Shown here: positions 1 through 8,923 of the stretch, piece after piece
Numbering within the stretch: position 1 is the stretch's first letter
Layout of the letters: each line of letters begins with the position of its first letter
DNA from: JANYCO01 sp031416415
Lineage (GTDB): Bacteria; Bacteroidota; Bacteroidia; Cytophagales; Cytophagaceae
Direction of reading: 5' to 3'
Length of the DNA: 21,514 bases
Assembly (NCBI GenBank): GCA_031416415.1
Contig: JANOTP010000254.1
Coordinates: 1 to 21,514 of the forward strand
The notes under the pieces: generated by a model
Told to the model about the DNA's origin: nothing
The model's database searches: none
Seen by the model: the letters and a program-made list of their open reading frames with translations, nothing else
Program-made: the position numbers and the translations under genes

Positions 1-673
1 ATTCCATATTTCTCATAATCCATTGTTGTCTTCCTTTTATATAATTAGAAGGCTTTGTAGCTGAATATTTTATCGGATTAGGAAGGATTGCTGCGATCAT
101 TGCTGCTTGTGTCTTAGAAAGTTTTTTAGCACTTCTTTTAAAATATTTTTGTGAGGCTGCTTCTGCACCATAGATTCCATCTCCCATTTCTATTACGTTA
201 AGATACGTTTCAAGTATTCTTTCCTTGCTCCAAAATGTTTCTATCAATAACGTAAAATATACTTCCAATCCTTTTCTTACCCATGACCTACCAGGCCACA
301 AAAAAACATTTTTTGCTACTTGCTGACTAATTGTACTTGCACCGCGAATAGTTCTTCTTTTTTTCTTATTGTTGTTTTCGTAAGCTTTTTCAATAGATTT
401 GAAATCGAATCCCCAATGCTCTAGAAAAAGCTGATCTTCTGAGGCTACTACAGCTGAAGCCATATTAGGACTAATTTCCTCTATGTCTTTCCATTTTTTT
501 GTCATCTTTGAATTTTTACCATCACCCCATTGTTCTACTACTCTTATAATCATAAGTAATGTAATAGGAGGATTTATAAACCGGTATAAAATGGTTACAG
601 AAATTGTGCTGATTAAAAAAAACAGCATAATACGTTTTGTGTATTTCCATAAGATCGCCAGCTTATCCTTCAT
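1..673 (-). CDS. mtgA: Monofunctional peptidoglycan glycosyltransferase (GT51), 3' end cut by window
   Basis: Polymerises lipid II into glycan strands at the outer face of the inner membrane, without a transpeptidase domain. Read on the minus strand from ATG at 673, the frame stays open to the left edge (224 codons seen; the family is about 230-250 residues, so little is missing). Residues about 11-31 form one membrane helix. GT51 motifs are intact: SEDQLFLEHWGFD at 78-90, with the expected catalytic Glu at 79; RGASTISQQ at 110-118; and the stretch with ETYLNVIEMG near 155-164. No penicillin-binding domain could fit in the missing part of a protein of this class, which argues for MtgA rather than a class A PBP, although the true end is not seen. 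It starts 15 bases after the stop of the upstream rRNA methyltransferase gene and is probably co-transcribed with it. Confidence 0.92.
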   Translation of the reverse strand, partial: MKDKLAILWKYTKRIMLFFLISTISVTILYRFINPPITLLMIIRVVEQWGDGKNSKMTKKWKDIEEISPNMASAVVASEDQLFLEHWGFDFKSIEKAYENNNKKKRRTIRGASTISQQVAKNVFLWPGRSWVRKGLEVYFTLLIETFWSKERILETYLNVIEMGDGIYGAEAASQKYFKRSAKKLSKTQAAMIAAILPNPIKYSATKPSNYIKGRQQWIMRNME

Positions 674-688
674 TGATAGAATAATAAA

Positions 689-1906
689 TTAACGAATTCT
701 TTTTAGTTTAGCAATGTAAAATCCATCGAAACCAGATTCGGATGGGAATACTTTTTTCTCTTGTTGCATTACAAACGCTTCTTGTTTTGATAACAAGAAT
801 TTTTTTATTTGGTCTGTATTTTCAGAAGGTAAAATACTACAAGTAGAATATACTAACTGACCATCTTTTTTTATTATAGGAGAGTAGTGGTCGATAATTT
901 CGTATTGAGTGGCTCTTACCTTGTCTAAAAATTCCTGATTTAGTTTCCATTTTGTGTCCGGATTTCTTCTTATCACGCCAATACCAGTACAGGGTACATC
1001 TAGTAATAATCTATCCGCAGAGTCGTACATTCTTTTGATGGTTTTAGAAGATTCAATTAATCGAGTTTCGATAATTGAAACACCAGCTCTAGAAGCGCGT
1101 TCTTTTAAATTTTTAAGTTTCCAGGCCTCCGTATCCATGGCTATGATTCTGCCTTTGTTTTTCATTAGAGCCGCCAAGTGAAGTGCTTTCCCACCTCCGC
1201 CGGCACACGCATCTACTACACGCATTCCTGGCTCTACGCCAAGCGCAGCACCTACTAGTTGAGAGGAAGCATCCTGTACTTCAAACAATCCTGTTTTGAA
1301 AGAAGGACTTGAAAATACATTTTGTCTTTTGTCAAGTATTAAAGCATCCGGATAAGTATTGTCTTTCCTTGTTTCTATTCCTTCCTCATGAAGAATTTTG
1401 AATAATTGGTCACGAGTGGTTTTAATCGTGTTAGTCCTTAGTACTACTTCTGCGGGAGTATTTAACGCCTCTATCTCTTTGTCCCATTTATCCGAAAGTT
1501 CCTTTACACCCAATTCATCTAGCCAATCAGGTATAGATTCGTGTACTTTACGTATGCTTTTAAGTTTTTCGTATCGTTTTTTTAATTCGTTTACATTTAT
1601 AGAGGAAAACTCTTCCCAGTCAGGCAATTCATTCCCATCATAAGCCCACCAAGTGCCAAACACTTTCCATAAGCCAGCGTCGTCAAATTCCTTTATGTTG
1701 CCAATTTCTGTAATTAATCTCCACCAACGGACTATTTCATAAGTGTTTTCGGCTATAAATGCCCTATCTCTCGCCCCCCATTTTTTATTTGATTGTAGCG
1801 TACGCTCTATTGCTTTATCTGCATATCGCTGATTTACAAAGATTTCGTTTAGTGTGGCAACAATGGAGACCACAAGGTTTTTATGTATTTTTGTAAAAGG
1901 TGCCAA
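689..1906 (-). CDS. RsmB/NOP-family RNA (cytosine-C5) methyltransferase
   Basis: SAM-dependent enzyme that methylates C5 of cytosine, most likely in 16S rRNA. Residues 1-130 resemble the NusB-like N-terminal region of RsmB-type proteins (ADKAIERTLQSNKKWGARDR). The Rossmann methyltransferase domain follows, with the SAM loop DACAGGGGK at 232-240. Both family cysteines are present: C306 in DVPCTGIG (enzyme release) and C356 in YSTCS (catalytic nucleophile). The start is TTG at 1906: an in-frame TAA lies two codons upstream and no ATG follows before conserved sequence, so TTG or a GTG at codon 12 must be used. At 405 residues it is slightly shorter than E. coli RsmB (about 430). mtgA follows by 15 bases. 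I leave the symbol blank because the exact target cytosine cannot be read from sequence. Confidence 0.9.
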   Translation of the reverse strand: MAPFTKIHKNLVVSIVATLNEIFVNQRYADKAIERTLQSNKKWGARDRAFIAENTYEIVRWWRLITEIGNIKEFDDAGLWKVFGTWWAYDGNELPDWEEFSSINVNELKKRYEKLKSIRKVHESIPDWLDELGVKELSDKWDKEIEALNTPAEVVLRTNTIKTTRDQLFKILHEEGIETRKDNTYPDALILDKRQNVFSSPSFKTGLFEVQDASSQLVGAALGVEPGMRVVDACAGGGGKALHLAALMKNKGRIIAMDTEAWKLKNLKERASRAGVSIIETRLIESSKTIKRMYDSADRLLLDVPCTGIGVIRRNPDTKWKLNQEFLDKVRATQYEIIDHYSPIIKKDGQLVYSTCSILPSENTDQIKKFLLSKQEAFVMQQEKKVFPSESGFDGFYIAKLKRIR

Positions 1907-1928
1907 AAATTAGTAGTTTTAATATCTA

Positions 1929-1936
1929 CAAAAATA
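1929..1936 (-). promoter_or_regulatory. Candidate Bacteroidota -7 element for the rRNA methyltransferase-mtgA unit
   Basis: Reading the minus strand, TATTTTTG matches the Bacteroidota -7 consensus TAnnTTTG exactly and sits 22 bases before the TTG start at 1906, inside the 63-base gap between divergent genes. No clear TTG -33 element is visible at the expected distance, so this is a weak call in AT-rich DNA. Confidence 0.25.
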
Positions 1937-1969
1937 CGGTTTTGTACCGATTAATAAACGAACTATTTT

Positions 1970-3208
1970 ATGAATTCTGAAATTATCCTTTATCTCTTAA
2001 TAGGCATTTTAACATTTGATTTTTTATTAGAATTTATACTTGATTATCTGAATCTTACTTATCAAAAAGATACATTACCTATTGAATTAAGCGATATCTA
2101 TGATGAAGCACAGTTTAAGAAGTCTCAACAGTACCTGAAAGTAAATACACGTTTCGGTTTTCTTACCTCTAGTTTTAGCTTTTTAGTTACGCTTTCAATA
2201 CTCTATTTTGGTGGATTGGGTTGGCTTGATATATTTGTAAAACTTAGTTTTTCGAGTCCTCTAGTACAGTCTTTGGTGTTTTTTGCAATTTTATTTATGG
2301 CTTCTGATGTTATAAATATACCTTTTGCGATTTATAAGACATTTGTAATAGAAGAGAAGTTCGGCTTTAATAAAATTACTCCTAGGTTATTTATTATGGA
2401 TAAAATAAAAGGGTATTTAATGGCGCTGGTATTGGGAGGCATTTTAGTAAGTACATTAATTTGGTTAGTACAACTGATGGGTCAGAATTTTTGGATATGG
2501 TTTTGGTTAGTAATTGCAGGTTTTATTTTACTTATTAATCTGTTTTATACTTCATTGATTTTGCCATTATTCAATAAGCTCGCTCCATTAGAAGAAGGAA
2601 ATTTAAGAAGAGCGATAGAAAAATATAGTAATGAAGTGAGTTTTCCTCTAACTAATATTTTTGTAATGAATGGGTCAAAACGTTCATCAAAATCAAATGC
2701 TTTTTTTTCTGGTATAGGAAAGAAAAAGAAAATTGTATTGTTTGATACGTTAATTACCAATCATTCCGAGCAAGAGCTCGTAGCCGTTTTAGCGCATGAG
2801 GCAGGACATTATAAAAAGAATCATATTGTTCAAGGATTGATAGTGGCAGTAGTACAAACCGGGTTGATTTTATTTATTTTGTCTTTATTTATTTTTAACA
2901 GAGAGATGTCTTATGCATTGGGTGGTGGAGAATCTGCTATTCATTTAAATCTTGTAGCATTCTTTATGCTATTTTCTCCCATTTCCCATTTTACTGGAAT
3001 TCTTTCTAATATGTGGTCAAGAAAAAACGAATATGAGGCGGATCGTTATGCTGCGGAAACCTACAGTGCAAAGGAGCTTTCTAATGCGTTGAAAAAACTT
3101 TCCGCGGACAATCTAAGTAATTTAACGCCTCATCCTGCAATTGTATTTGTACATTATTCTCATCCTCCATTGCTAAATAGGCTCAGGGCAATGAGTAATA
3201 TTAGTTAA
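1970..3208 (+). CDS. M48 family zinc metalloprotease, Ste24/CAAX-protease type
   Basis: Integral membrane zinc endopeptidase of the Ste24 branch of M48. Bacteria generally lack farnesylated CAAX proteins, so its substrate is probably another membrane or misfolded protein (inference). The zinc motif HEAGH is at 276-280 (H276, E277, H280). The third ligand is expected in NEYEAD, at E354. Several hydrophobic helices lie at about 5-22, 60-85, 95-115, 147-170, 175-200, 290-312 and 325-345, matching the multi-helix barrel of the family. The C-terminal pattern HPAIVFVHYSHPPLLNRLRAM is also typical of Ste24 proteins. Its 412 residues are full length for the family. It diverges from the rRNA methyltransferase gene across 63 bases and stands 121 bases before mqo. 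Confidence 0.9.
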   Translation: MNSEIILYLLIGILTFDFLLEFILDYLNLTYQKDTLPIELSDIYDEAQFKKSQQYLKVNTRFGFLTSSFSFLVTLSILYFGGLGWLDIFVKLSFSSPLVQSLVFFAILFMASDVINIPFAIYKTFVIEEKFGFNKITPRLFIMDKIKGYLMALVLGGILVSTLIWLVQLMGQNFWIWFWLVIAGFILLINLFYTSLILPLFNKLAPLEEGNLRRAIEKYSNEVSFPLTNIFVMNGSKRSSKSNAFFSGIGKKKKIVLFDTLITNHSEQELVAVLAHEAGHYKKNHIVQGLIVAVVQTGLILFILSLFIFNREMSYALGGGESAIHLNLVAFFMLFSPISHFTGILSNMWSRKNEYEADRYAAETYSAKELSNALKKLSADNLSNLTPHPAIVFVHYSHPPLLNRLRAMSNIS

Positions 3209-3329
3209 GTTTACACGAGCCGTTGTATAAAAAAATAATATATTCCATAGTAGAGTTTTATAATATAGTTACTTGTAGAAGAAAATTTCTCATGCTGTCT
3301 TTGAAATAATTTTTTTAATATAATAAATT

Positions 3330-4817
3330 ATGAAACCTTCTTCTTCTCCTGATGTAGTTTTGATAGGTGCAGGCATCATGAGCGCCACGTTGGGTATGAT
3401 GTTGAAAGAACTTCAGCCAGATATAAGTATTGAAATTTACGAACGACTTGATGTGATAGCAGGAGAAAGTTCAGACGCATGGAACAATGCTGGTACTGGA
3501 CATTCTGCTTTTTGTGAATTAAATTATACTCCCCAACAGGAGGATAAGACAATTGATATTTCGAAAGCGATTAAAATTGCAGAGTCTTTTGAAGTGTCTA
3601 AACAATTTTGGTCGTACCTAGTAGAGCAAAATTATATTTCTAACCCTTCTACTTTTATAAATGCAGTACCGCACATGAGTTTTGTATGGGAGGAAGAAAA
3701 TGTATCTTATCTTAAAAAGCGTTTTGAATTATTAACGAAACATTCTTTTTTTAAGGGGATGACGTATTCAGAAGATCTAGAACAGCTGAAAAAATGGATG
3801 CCATTAGTTATAGAAGGCAGAGATCCTTTGCAAAAAATAGCTGCTACGCGAATGGAGATTGGTACAGACGTCGATTTTGGAGATCTGACCAGAATACTTT
3901 TCAAACATCTCGAAACGTTAGAGGGTGTAACTTTATATTTAAATCATGAAGTAGAAGATTTAACAAAAGTAGAGGATAATCGTTGGGAAGTAGAAGTTAA
4001 AAATTTAATTAGTAAAAAGAAAAGTGTCGTTGATGCAAAATTTGTTTTTATTGGAGCAGGTGGAGCCGCATTACTTTTGTTAGAAAAAGCATCTATTCCA
4101 GAAGGAAATGGCTATGGCGGTTTTCCAGTAGGAGGGAAGTGGCTAGTTTGTCATAATGAATCGATAATAGAAAAACATAGTGCAAAGGTTTATGGAAAAG
4201 CTGAAACAGGAGCACCTCCTATGTCTGTTCCTCATCTTGATACAAGAATTATAGAAGATAAAAAAGCATTATTGTTTGGACCATTTGCTGGATTTTCCAC
4301 TAAATTTCTAAAGAACGGATCCTTTCTAGATTTGCCAGCATCTTTACAGTTAGATAATATTTTCCCAATTCTATCTGCAGGATTTCATAATCTTGGTCTT
4401 ACAAAATATCTTATTCAACAGGTGACACTTTCACGTGAAGATCGTTTAGAAGAATTACGAAAATATATTCCTACAGCCGAGTTAGACGACTGGAAACTTC
4501 AAGAAGCCGGACAAAGAGTACAAGTAATAAAAAAGGATGAAGAGGAAGGTGGAGTGCTTGAATTTGGAACAGAGATTGTAAGTGCTGGAGACGGCTCTAT
4601 AGCAGCCTTATTGGGCGCATCCCCTGGCGCCTCAACAGCTGTAAGCACTATGTTGGAGTTGTTAGATCGTTGTTTTAAGGAGGAAATGGCCTCTGAGTCT
4701 TGGCAGAATAAATTAAAAAAAATCATCCCTTCTTATGGGGAATCGCTTTCAAAAGATATTCAACTCTTTGAAGTAGTGACAGAAAGAACAAATAGGGTAT
4801 TGAAAATAGGTGTTTGA
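3330..4817 (+). CDS. mqo: Malate:quinone oxidoreductase
   Basis: FAD-dependent peripheral membrane enzyme that oxidises malate to oxaloacetate and passes electrons to the quinone pool, replacing or supplementing NAD malate dehydrogenase in the TCA cycle. The N-terminus carries the FAD dinucleotide-binding motif VVLIGAGIMSATLG (about 9-22), followed by the Mqo signature AGESSDAWNNAGTGHSAFCE (about 43-63). The C-terminal region with LLGASPGASTAVSTMLELL is also characteristic. It has 495 residues, full length for the family. It sits alone, with 121 bases before it and 73 bases before xseA, so it may have its own promoter; none stands out. No frameshift or missing motif was seen. Confidence 0.95.
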   Translation: MKPSSSPDVVLIGAGIMSATLGMMLKELQPDISIEIYERLDVIAGESSDAWNNAGTGHSAFCELNYTPQQEDKTIDISKAIKIAESFEVSKQFWSYLVEQNYISNPSTFINAVPHMSFVWEEENVSYLKKRFELLTKHSFFKGMTYSEDLEQLKKWMPLVIEGRDPLQKIAATRMEIGTDVDFGDLTRILFKHLETLEGVTLYLNHEVEDLTKVEDNRWEVEVKNLISKKKSVVDAKFVFIGAGGAALLLLEKASIPEGNGYGGFPVGGKWLVCHNESIIEKHSAKVYGKAETGAPPMSVPHLDTRIIEDKKALLFGPFAGFSTKFLKNGSFLDLPASLQLDNIFPILSAGFHNLGLTKYLIQQVTLSREDRLEELRKYIPTAELDDWKLQEAGQRVQVIKKDEEEGGVLEFGTEIVSAGDGSIAALLGASPGASTAVSTMLELLDRCFKEEMASESWQNKLKKIIPSYGESLSKDIQLFEVVTERTNRVLKIGV

Positions 4818-4890
4818 AATTTTTTAGTTCTACATCATTTTGAATAATTCAATTTGTTGTGAAGTGGAAAATGTATAGTTTAGTTGATCA

Positions 4891-6054
4891 ATGAAAATAA
4901 AAAACTCAAAAGTGCCGAGTAGTAAACTTTCTGAATTTGTTTCAGAAATAGAAGAGTGTATTGCCGCTACATTTTATGGTGAAACCTATTGGATAACTGC
5001 TGAAATTAGCGATGTAAACAAGAAGCCAGACAAGCGATGGTGTTATTTGAAGTTGATAGAGAAAGAGGGGAAAATTATTTCTACTGAAATAAGTGCTGTT
5101 TTTTGGTCACAAGGGTACGCTTTTATTGAGCAATTTGAAAAGGAAACCAAGCAGATTTTTAAAGATGGTATAGAAATTACTTGTAAAGTAAAAGTAACGT
5201 TTCATAAACGCTATGGTTTGAAGTTGGAAGTTGTAGAAATTGACTATGCCTATGCTTTAGGCAAATTAGAAGAAGAAAGACAACAAACTCTTGATCGATT
5301 AGTAAAAGAAAATCCTCAATTTATAAAACTAGTAGGAGAGCAGTATTATACGTTTAATAAAACACTGCCTATTCCTTCTGTAATTCAACGAGTAGCGCTC
5401 ATTACCGCATTTGATTCAGATGGACAACGCGATTTCAAACAAGAATTAGCAAATAATCCTTATGGGTACGCCTTTCATGTGGAAGAATTTCTTACGCAAA
5501 TTCAAGGAGATAAAGCACATGAATTGATTCTTGCGCAATTGAAATTAGTAGAAGCAAAAAAAGAAAGTTTCGATGTTGTAGCGATTGTAAGAGGTGGCGG
5601 TTCTCAATTAGATTTAAAACCTTTTGATGTGTATGAATTAGCACAAACGGTAGCTTCTTTCCCATTGCCCATCTTAACTGGAATTGGGCACGATAGAAAT
5701 ACAAGTATAGTAGACATGATGGCGCGACAAGAAAAAACACCAACAAAAGTTGCCAATGTTATTATTCAACGCAATTTTCAATTTGAACAACTATTGATTG
5801 AATTGAAAGATAGACTTGAAGGAAGGGTGGATGAATTGTTTGATACAGCAAAAAACAAATTAAAAGAATTAAAACGTTTTGTGAAAGCCTCTAATCCTTT
5901 GACAATTTTAAAGAAAGGATTTGCGATTATTAAAAAAGATGATAGAATAGTAACGAATGCTTCTGCAATTGAAGTTAATTCCACGATTCAAGTGCAATTT
6001 GATAAAGAGACTATTTATACTACAGTAACTAAAAAGAAAAAAAATGGCAACTAA
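4891..6054 (+). CDS. xseA: Exodeoxyribonuclease VII large subunit
   Basis: Catalytic subunit of exonuclease VII, which degrades single-stranded DNA from both ends to short oligonucleotides in DNA repair. The N-terminal OB-fold DNA-binding domain covers about residues 7-110 (ETYWITAEISDVN near the start). The nuclease domain holds the conserved blocks RVALITAFDSDGQRDF, RGGGSQLDLKPFD (234-246) and TGIGHDRNTSIVD (around H267-D268), followed by TPTKVAN. At 387 residues it is shorter than E. coli XseA (456); the shortfall appears to be in the helical region near the C-terminus that binds XseB. The last bases overlap the start of xseB, indicating translational coupling. Confidence 0.95.
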   Translation: MKIKNSKVPSSKLSEFVSEIEECIAATFYGETYWITAEISDVNKKPDKRWCYLKLIEKEGKIISTEISAVFWSQGYAFIEQFEKETKQIFKDGIEITCKVKVTFHKRYGLKLEVVEIDYAYALGKLEEERQQTLDRLVKENPQFIKLVGEQYYTFNKTLPIPSVIQRVALITAFDSDGQRDFKQELANNPYGYAFHVEEFLTQIQGDKAHELILAQLKLVEAKKESFDVVAIVRGGGSQLDLKPFDVYELAQTVASFPLPILTGIGHDRNTSIVDMMARQEKTPTKVANVIIQRNFQFEQLLIELKDRLEGRVDELFDTAKNKLKELKRFVKASNPLTILKKGFAIIKKDDRIVTNASAIEVNSTIQVQFDKETIYTTVTKKKKNGN

Positions 6055-6232
6055 ATCAAGTTATACTGAAGCACTGTCTCAGTTAGAAGAAATTGTAGAA
6101 CAAATCGAAGATGATTCTATACTACTAGACACCTTAACCGAAAAAGTAACGCAAGCGAATGAACTTATAAAATACTGTGAAGGTAAATTACGGACCATAG
6201 AAGGAGATGTAAAAAAAGCATTAAATAAATAG
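6044..6232 (+). CDS. xseB: Exodeoxyribonuclease VII small subunit
   Basis: Short helical subunit that binds the XseA coiled coil in multiple copies and is needed for a working enzyme. The 62 residues show the family pattern: SYTEALSQLEEIVEQIE near the N-terminus and a second helix ending in CEGKLRTIEGDVKKAL. Its ATG lies 11 bases inside the end of xseA in another frame, the usual xseA-xseB arrangement. Its position and sequence both support the call despite the small size. Confidence 0.93.
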   Translation: MATKSSYTEALSQLEEIVEQIEDDSILLDTLTEKVTQANELIKYCEGKLRTIEGDVKKALNK

Positions 6233-6270
6233 TGCAAACAGAGAGATACGTATCTGTAAAATTGGATTAA

Positions 6271-7851
6271 ATGACTAGCTGGAGCTTTATAAAAAAAAGA
6301 TTTTCTTTAAGAAATTGGTGGTATTGGGTACCCATTTTTTTAATTGTTTTTATATATGTTTTTTTTTATTCAAAAATACATACCGATATTAATCCCGATT
6401 TAATCGCTTATTTTTCAGTAGCAAAACATTATCAGAATCTAGATTTTGTTCAAGCATTTAATTCTTATTGGTCGCCACTTATATGTTGGATAATGGCTTT
6501 GGCGCCACAATTAAAAGAAAGCCCCATGATGGTATTTCGATTTGTGAGTCTTGGTGTAGCCTTACTACTCTTTCACCAACTTTTTTTTTGGATACGGTTA
6601 GTAGTTTATAAATCATATTCTCGATTTTTACTCTGTGTACTTTTAATGTTGTTAATAACAGAGTTTTCCTTGTCGATGGCGACACCAGATTTTTTATCGT
6701 TAGCTTGTTTTTTTTTATTTTTAAAATTATTACTTCGTTATCGTTTCAAATGGAAACAGAGCGTACTACTTGCATTGTCGATTTTAGTATGTTATTTTAG
6801 TAAAACCTTTTTACTCACTTTGTGCATTAGTGTTATAGTATTTTATATTTTATTCCTATGGTTTTATTTGAAAAGAAAAATAGTTAGTAAACAAATTTTG
6901 CTAATTATGTCTATTGTAGTAATAGGGCTATTTGTATGGGCAAGTTGTTTGAAACTCCATTATGGGTTTTATACATTGTCGTCTTCGGCAATTTTTAATA
7001 ATTCAATCCCTTCTTCAGAGATTGTTTCACTTCAAACGCCTCCATTTGAGAAGTCTCTTTTTATTTGGGAAGATCCTAGCTATATAAAAGTTACCCCATT
7101 TTATGCTGGTTCTCTTGAGTTTGTTATTGAGACACTTCAACAACGATTTATACGTAATTTTGAAACTACCCTTTATTATTTTCGATTCATTTCTTATTTG
7201 TGGATTGGTATTTTAATAATTCCATTTTTAGCATTATTCCAAAAACGTACACGGCAATGGAAGTTTTGTTTGTTGCTTTTAAGTGTATTTTTGTTGAATT
7301 GGTTTGGTTATTTTTTAGTGCTAATAATGGAGCGCTATTTAATCATAGGGCAGTTCGCCCTTTATCTTTCAGTATTCGGATTTTTAGAAATTTTATTAAA
7401 TAGAGTGCCAGCAAAACTAAAACCATATAATATTTCTCAATTTATATTATTTTTTGTTTTTATAAGTATGTTGAAAAATCCTATTCATGAATTTCGATAT
7501 GGACTTAAGGTATACACCGATCTTCACAATGAAGTTACCCAGTCTAAATTATTAGCGAATGCTGGAATATTAAAAGGAAAAAAAATTGCTACCTTCTACG
7601 ATACTAGGAATCTACATGATCTATTGTCTTTAGCTTGTTTTCATGGAGGAGGTCAGTATTATGGAGAAGTTTGGGTAGAGCGTCCTTGGCAAGAACAATT
7701 GAAAGAAATTCAAAAATTTAAACTTGATTATATTGCAGTCTACGATTGTTATCGTATAACTAGTGATTGTGATAAAAAAACTTGGCTTGATAGTTATCCT
7801 GTAATTTATAGGGATAGTGTTATGAATGTTAAAATTTATCGGTTACGTTGA
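6271..7851 (+). CDS. Polytopic membrane protein, probable GT-C-fold glycosyltransferase
   Basis: 526 residues with about ten hydrophobic helices between 18 and 460 and a soluble C-terminal part of about 100 residues (starting near KLLANAGILKGKKIA). The first periplasmic loop has acidic residues close to the first helix (HTDINPDLIAYFSVAKHYQ at about 37-55, then YWSPL at 66-70). This layout is typical of GT-C enzymes that use polyprenyl-phosphate sugars (ArnT/PMT-like or GT39/GT83-like). No specific family can be assigned by eye, and donor and acceptor are unknown. It follows xseB by 38 bases on the same strand and could be read from the same transcript, but has no evident functional link to exonuclease VII. 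A non-enzymatic membrane protein remains possible. Confidence 0.7.
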   Translation: MTSWSFIKKRFSLRNWWYWVPIFLIVFIYVFFYSKIHTDINPDLIAYFSVAKHYQNLDFVQAFNSYWSPLICWIMALAPQLKESPMMVFRFVSLGVALLLFHQLFFWIRLVVYKSYSRFLLCVLLMLLITEFSLSMATPDFLSLACFFLFLKLLLRYRFKWKQSVLLALSILVCYFSKTFLLTLCISVIVFYILFLWFYLKRKIVSKQILLIMSIVVIGLFVWASCLKLHYGFYTLSSSAIFNNSIPSSEIVSLQTPPFEKSLFIWEDPSYIKVTPFYAGSLEFVIETLQQRFIRNFETTLYYFRFISYLWIGILIIPFLALFQKRTRQWKFCLLLLSVFLLNWFGYFLVLIMERYLIIGQFALYLSVFGFLEILLNRVPAKLKPYNISQFILFFVFISMLKNPIHEFRYGLKVYTDLHNEVTQSKLLANAGILKGKKIATFYDTRNLHDLLSLACFHGGGQYYGEVWVERPWQEQLKEIQKFKLDYIAVYDCYRITSDCDKKTWLDSYPVIYRDSVMNVKIYRLR

Positions 7852-8089
7852 CTTTATAAAAAATCAATTTTTGCCGCTTGTTTTAAAAATAACGATGAAA
7901 TGCTATCTACAATGCATCGCTTTCTATATCTAAGCGATCCATGTAAGTGTCTGCTGTAGTTTTGTCGTCTATTGAAACCTTCCCCTCGTACTAATCTTGT
8001 TTTTTCTTCTGTGCTTAATATTTTTTATTTTCTCGTAAAAGAATAACGCTTAAATTTTCAAGTTTCAAATAAGCTGTACAATATTTTTT
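7852..8089. other. 238-bp convergent intergenic region with a possible decayed gene end
   Basis: Lies between the ends of the converging GT-C-like gene and yebC. It contains a 7-bp perfect inverted repeat (7916-7922 with 7932-7938, loop of 9) without a T-run, so it is not a classical terminator. On the minus strand a 27-codon stop-bounded frame ending at 7907 reads like a natural protein C-terminus (ends in YMDRLDIESDAL), and another open frame lies just upstream of it. See findings. No complete gene is visible. Confidence 0.4.
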
Positions 8090-8806
8090 TTATTCCGACT
8101 CCAACATATTATGGAACACCCCTTGCACATCGTCGTCTTCTTCAAACTTCTCAATTAAATTATAAATTTCTTCTTGTTGCTCCGGAGTAAGGCTAGTGGT
8201 AGAGTTTGGGATTCTTTCTGATTCTGCGCTTATTACAGTTACACCTTTTTGTTCAAGTGCTTTTTGCATTGTACCGAAATCGCTGAATTTCGTATAGATA
8301 AAAATATCGTCACCGTCTTGAGAAATTTCTTCTGCTCCAAAATCGATCAATTCAAATTCTAATTCTTCAGGGTCAAGTCCTGTACCTACTATTTTGAAAA
8401 CACCTTTACGGTCAAATATAAAATCTAAAGAACCGGTTTTTCCAAGAGTTCCTCCAGATCTTGTGAAGAAGGAACGAACTACACCTACTGTTCTTGTTGG
8501 ATTATCAGTAGCACATTCCAATAAAATAGCGATACCATAAGGGCCATATCCTTCGTAGATAATTTCTTCATAATTCGACTCGTCTTTCGCAGAAGCTCTT
8601 TTGATAGCTGCATCAATTCTGTCCTTAGGCATATTTACACCCTTAGCATTATTGACTGCCGTTCTAAGTCTAGCATTGGTATCAATACTTGGGCCCGCCT
8701 GTTTTACCGCCATTACAATTTCTTTCCCTAATCTTGTAAAGGCTTTAGATAATTTATCGAATCGTTTAGCTCTTCTGTTTTTTCTAAGTTCGTAGGCTCT
8801 TCCCAT
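8090..8806 (-). CDS. yebC: YebC/PmpR (TACO1) family protein
   Basis: Member of the YebC family, long annotated as a DNA-binding transcriptional regulator; later work on this family and on mitochondrial TACO1 points to a translation role at difficult (polyproline) sequences. The three-domain protein is recognisable from MGRAYELRKNRRAKRFDKL at the N-terminus (the Bacteroidota form of the usual MAGHSKW start), PSIDTNARLRTAV, NMPKDRIDAAIKRA (about 59-72), YEGYGPYGIAILLECATDN (about 84-102) and GTLGKTGSLDF (about 119-129). The 238 residues are full length, and the acidic C-terminal tail is normal. It lies 117 bases downstream of the YchJ-family gene on the same strand. Confidence 0.95.
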   Translation of the reverse strand: MGRAYELRKNRRAKRFDKLSKAFTRLGKEIVMAVKQAGPSIDTNARLRTAVNNAKGVNMPKDRIDAAIKRASAKDESNYEEIIYEGYGPYGIAILLECATDNPTRTVGVVRSFFTRSGGTLGKTGSLDFIFDRKGVFKIVGTGLDPEELEFELIDFGAEEISQDGDDIFIYTKFSDFGTMQKALEQKGVTVISAESERIPNSTTSLTPEQQEEIYNLIEKFEEDDDVQGVFHNMLESE

Positions 8807-8923
8807 GGTAATGTTTTATTGAATCCTAAATTTAAGGAGTTTCTGAATATTTTAAACGTAAAAATTGATTTTTTTATGGGTATGTAGTATTGTAAGGTTA
8901 AAAGAGAGCGTTCATTAATTTTT

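Noticed and set aside
483..692. Plus-strand frame of 69 codons
   Set aside because: Lies antisense to mtgA, which has intact GT51 motifs; a shadow frame.
4840..4852. Small palindrome TTGAATAATTCAA after mqo
   Set aside because: Six-base arms around one base with no following T-run; too short to call a terminator or operator in AT-rich DNA.
7916..7938. Inverted repeat ATCGCTT / AAGCGAT with 9-base loop
   Set aside because: No T-run on either side and a weak stem; not called as a terminator.
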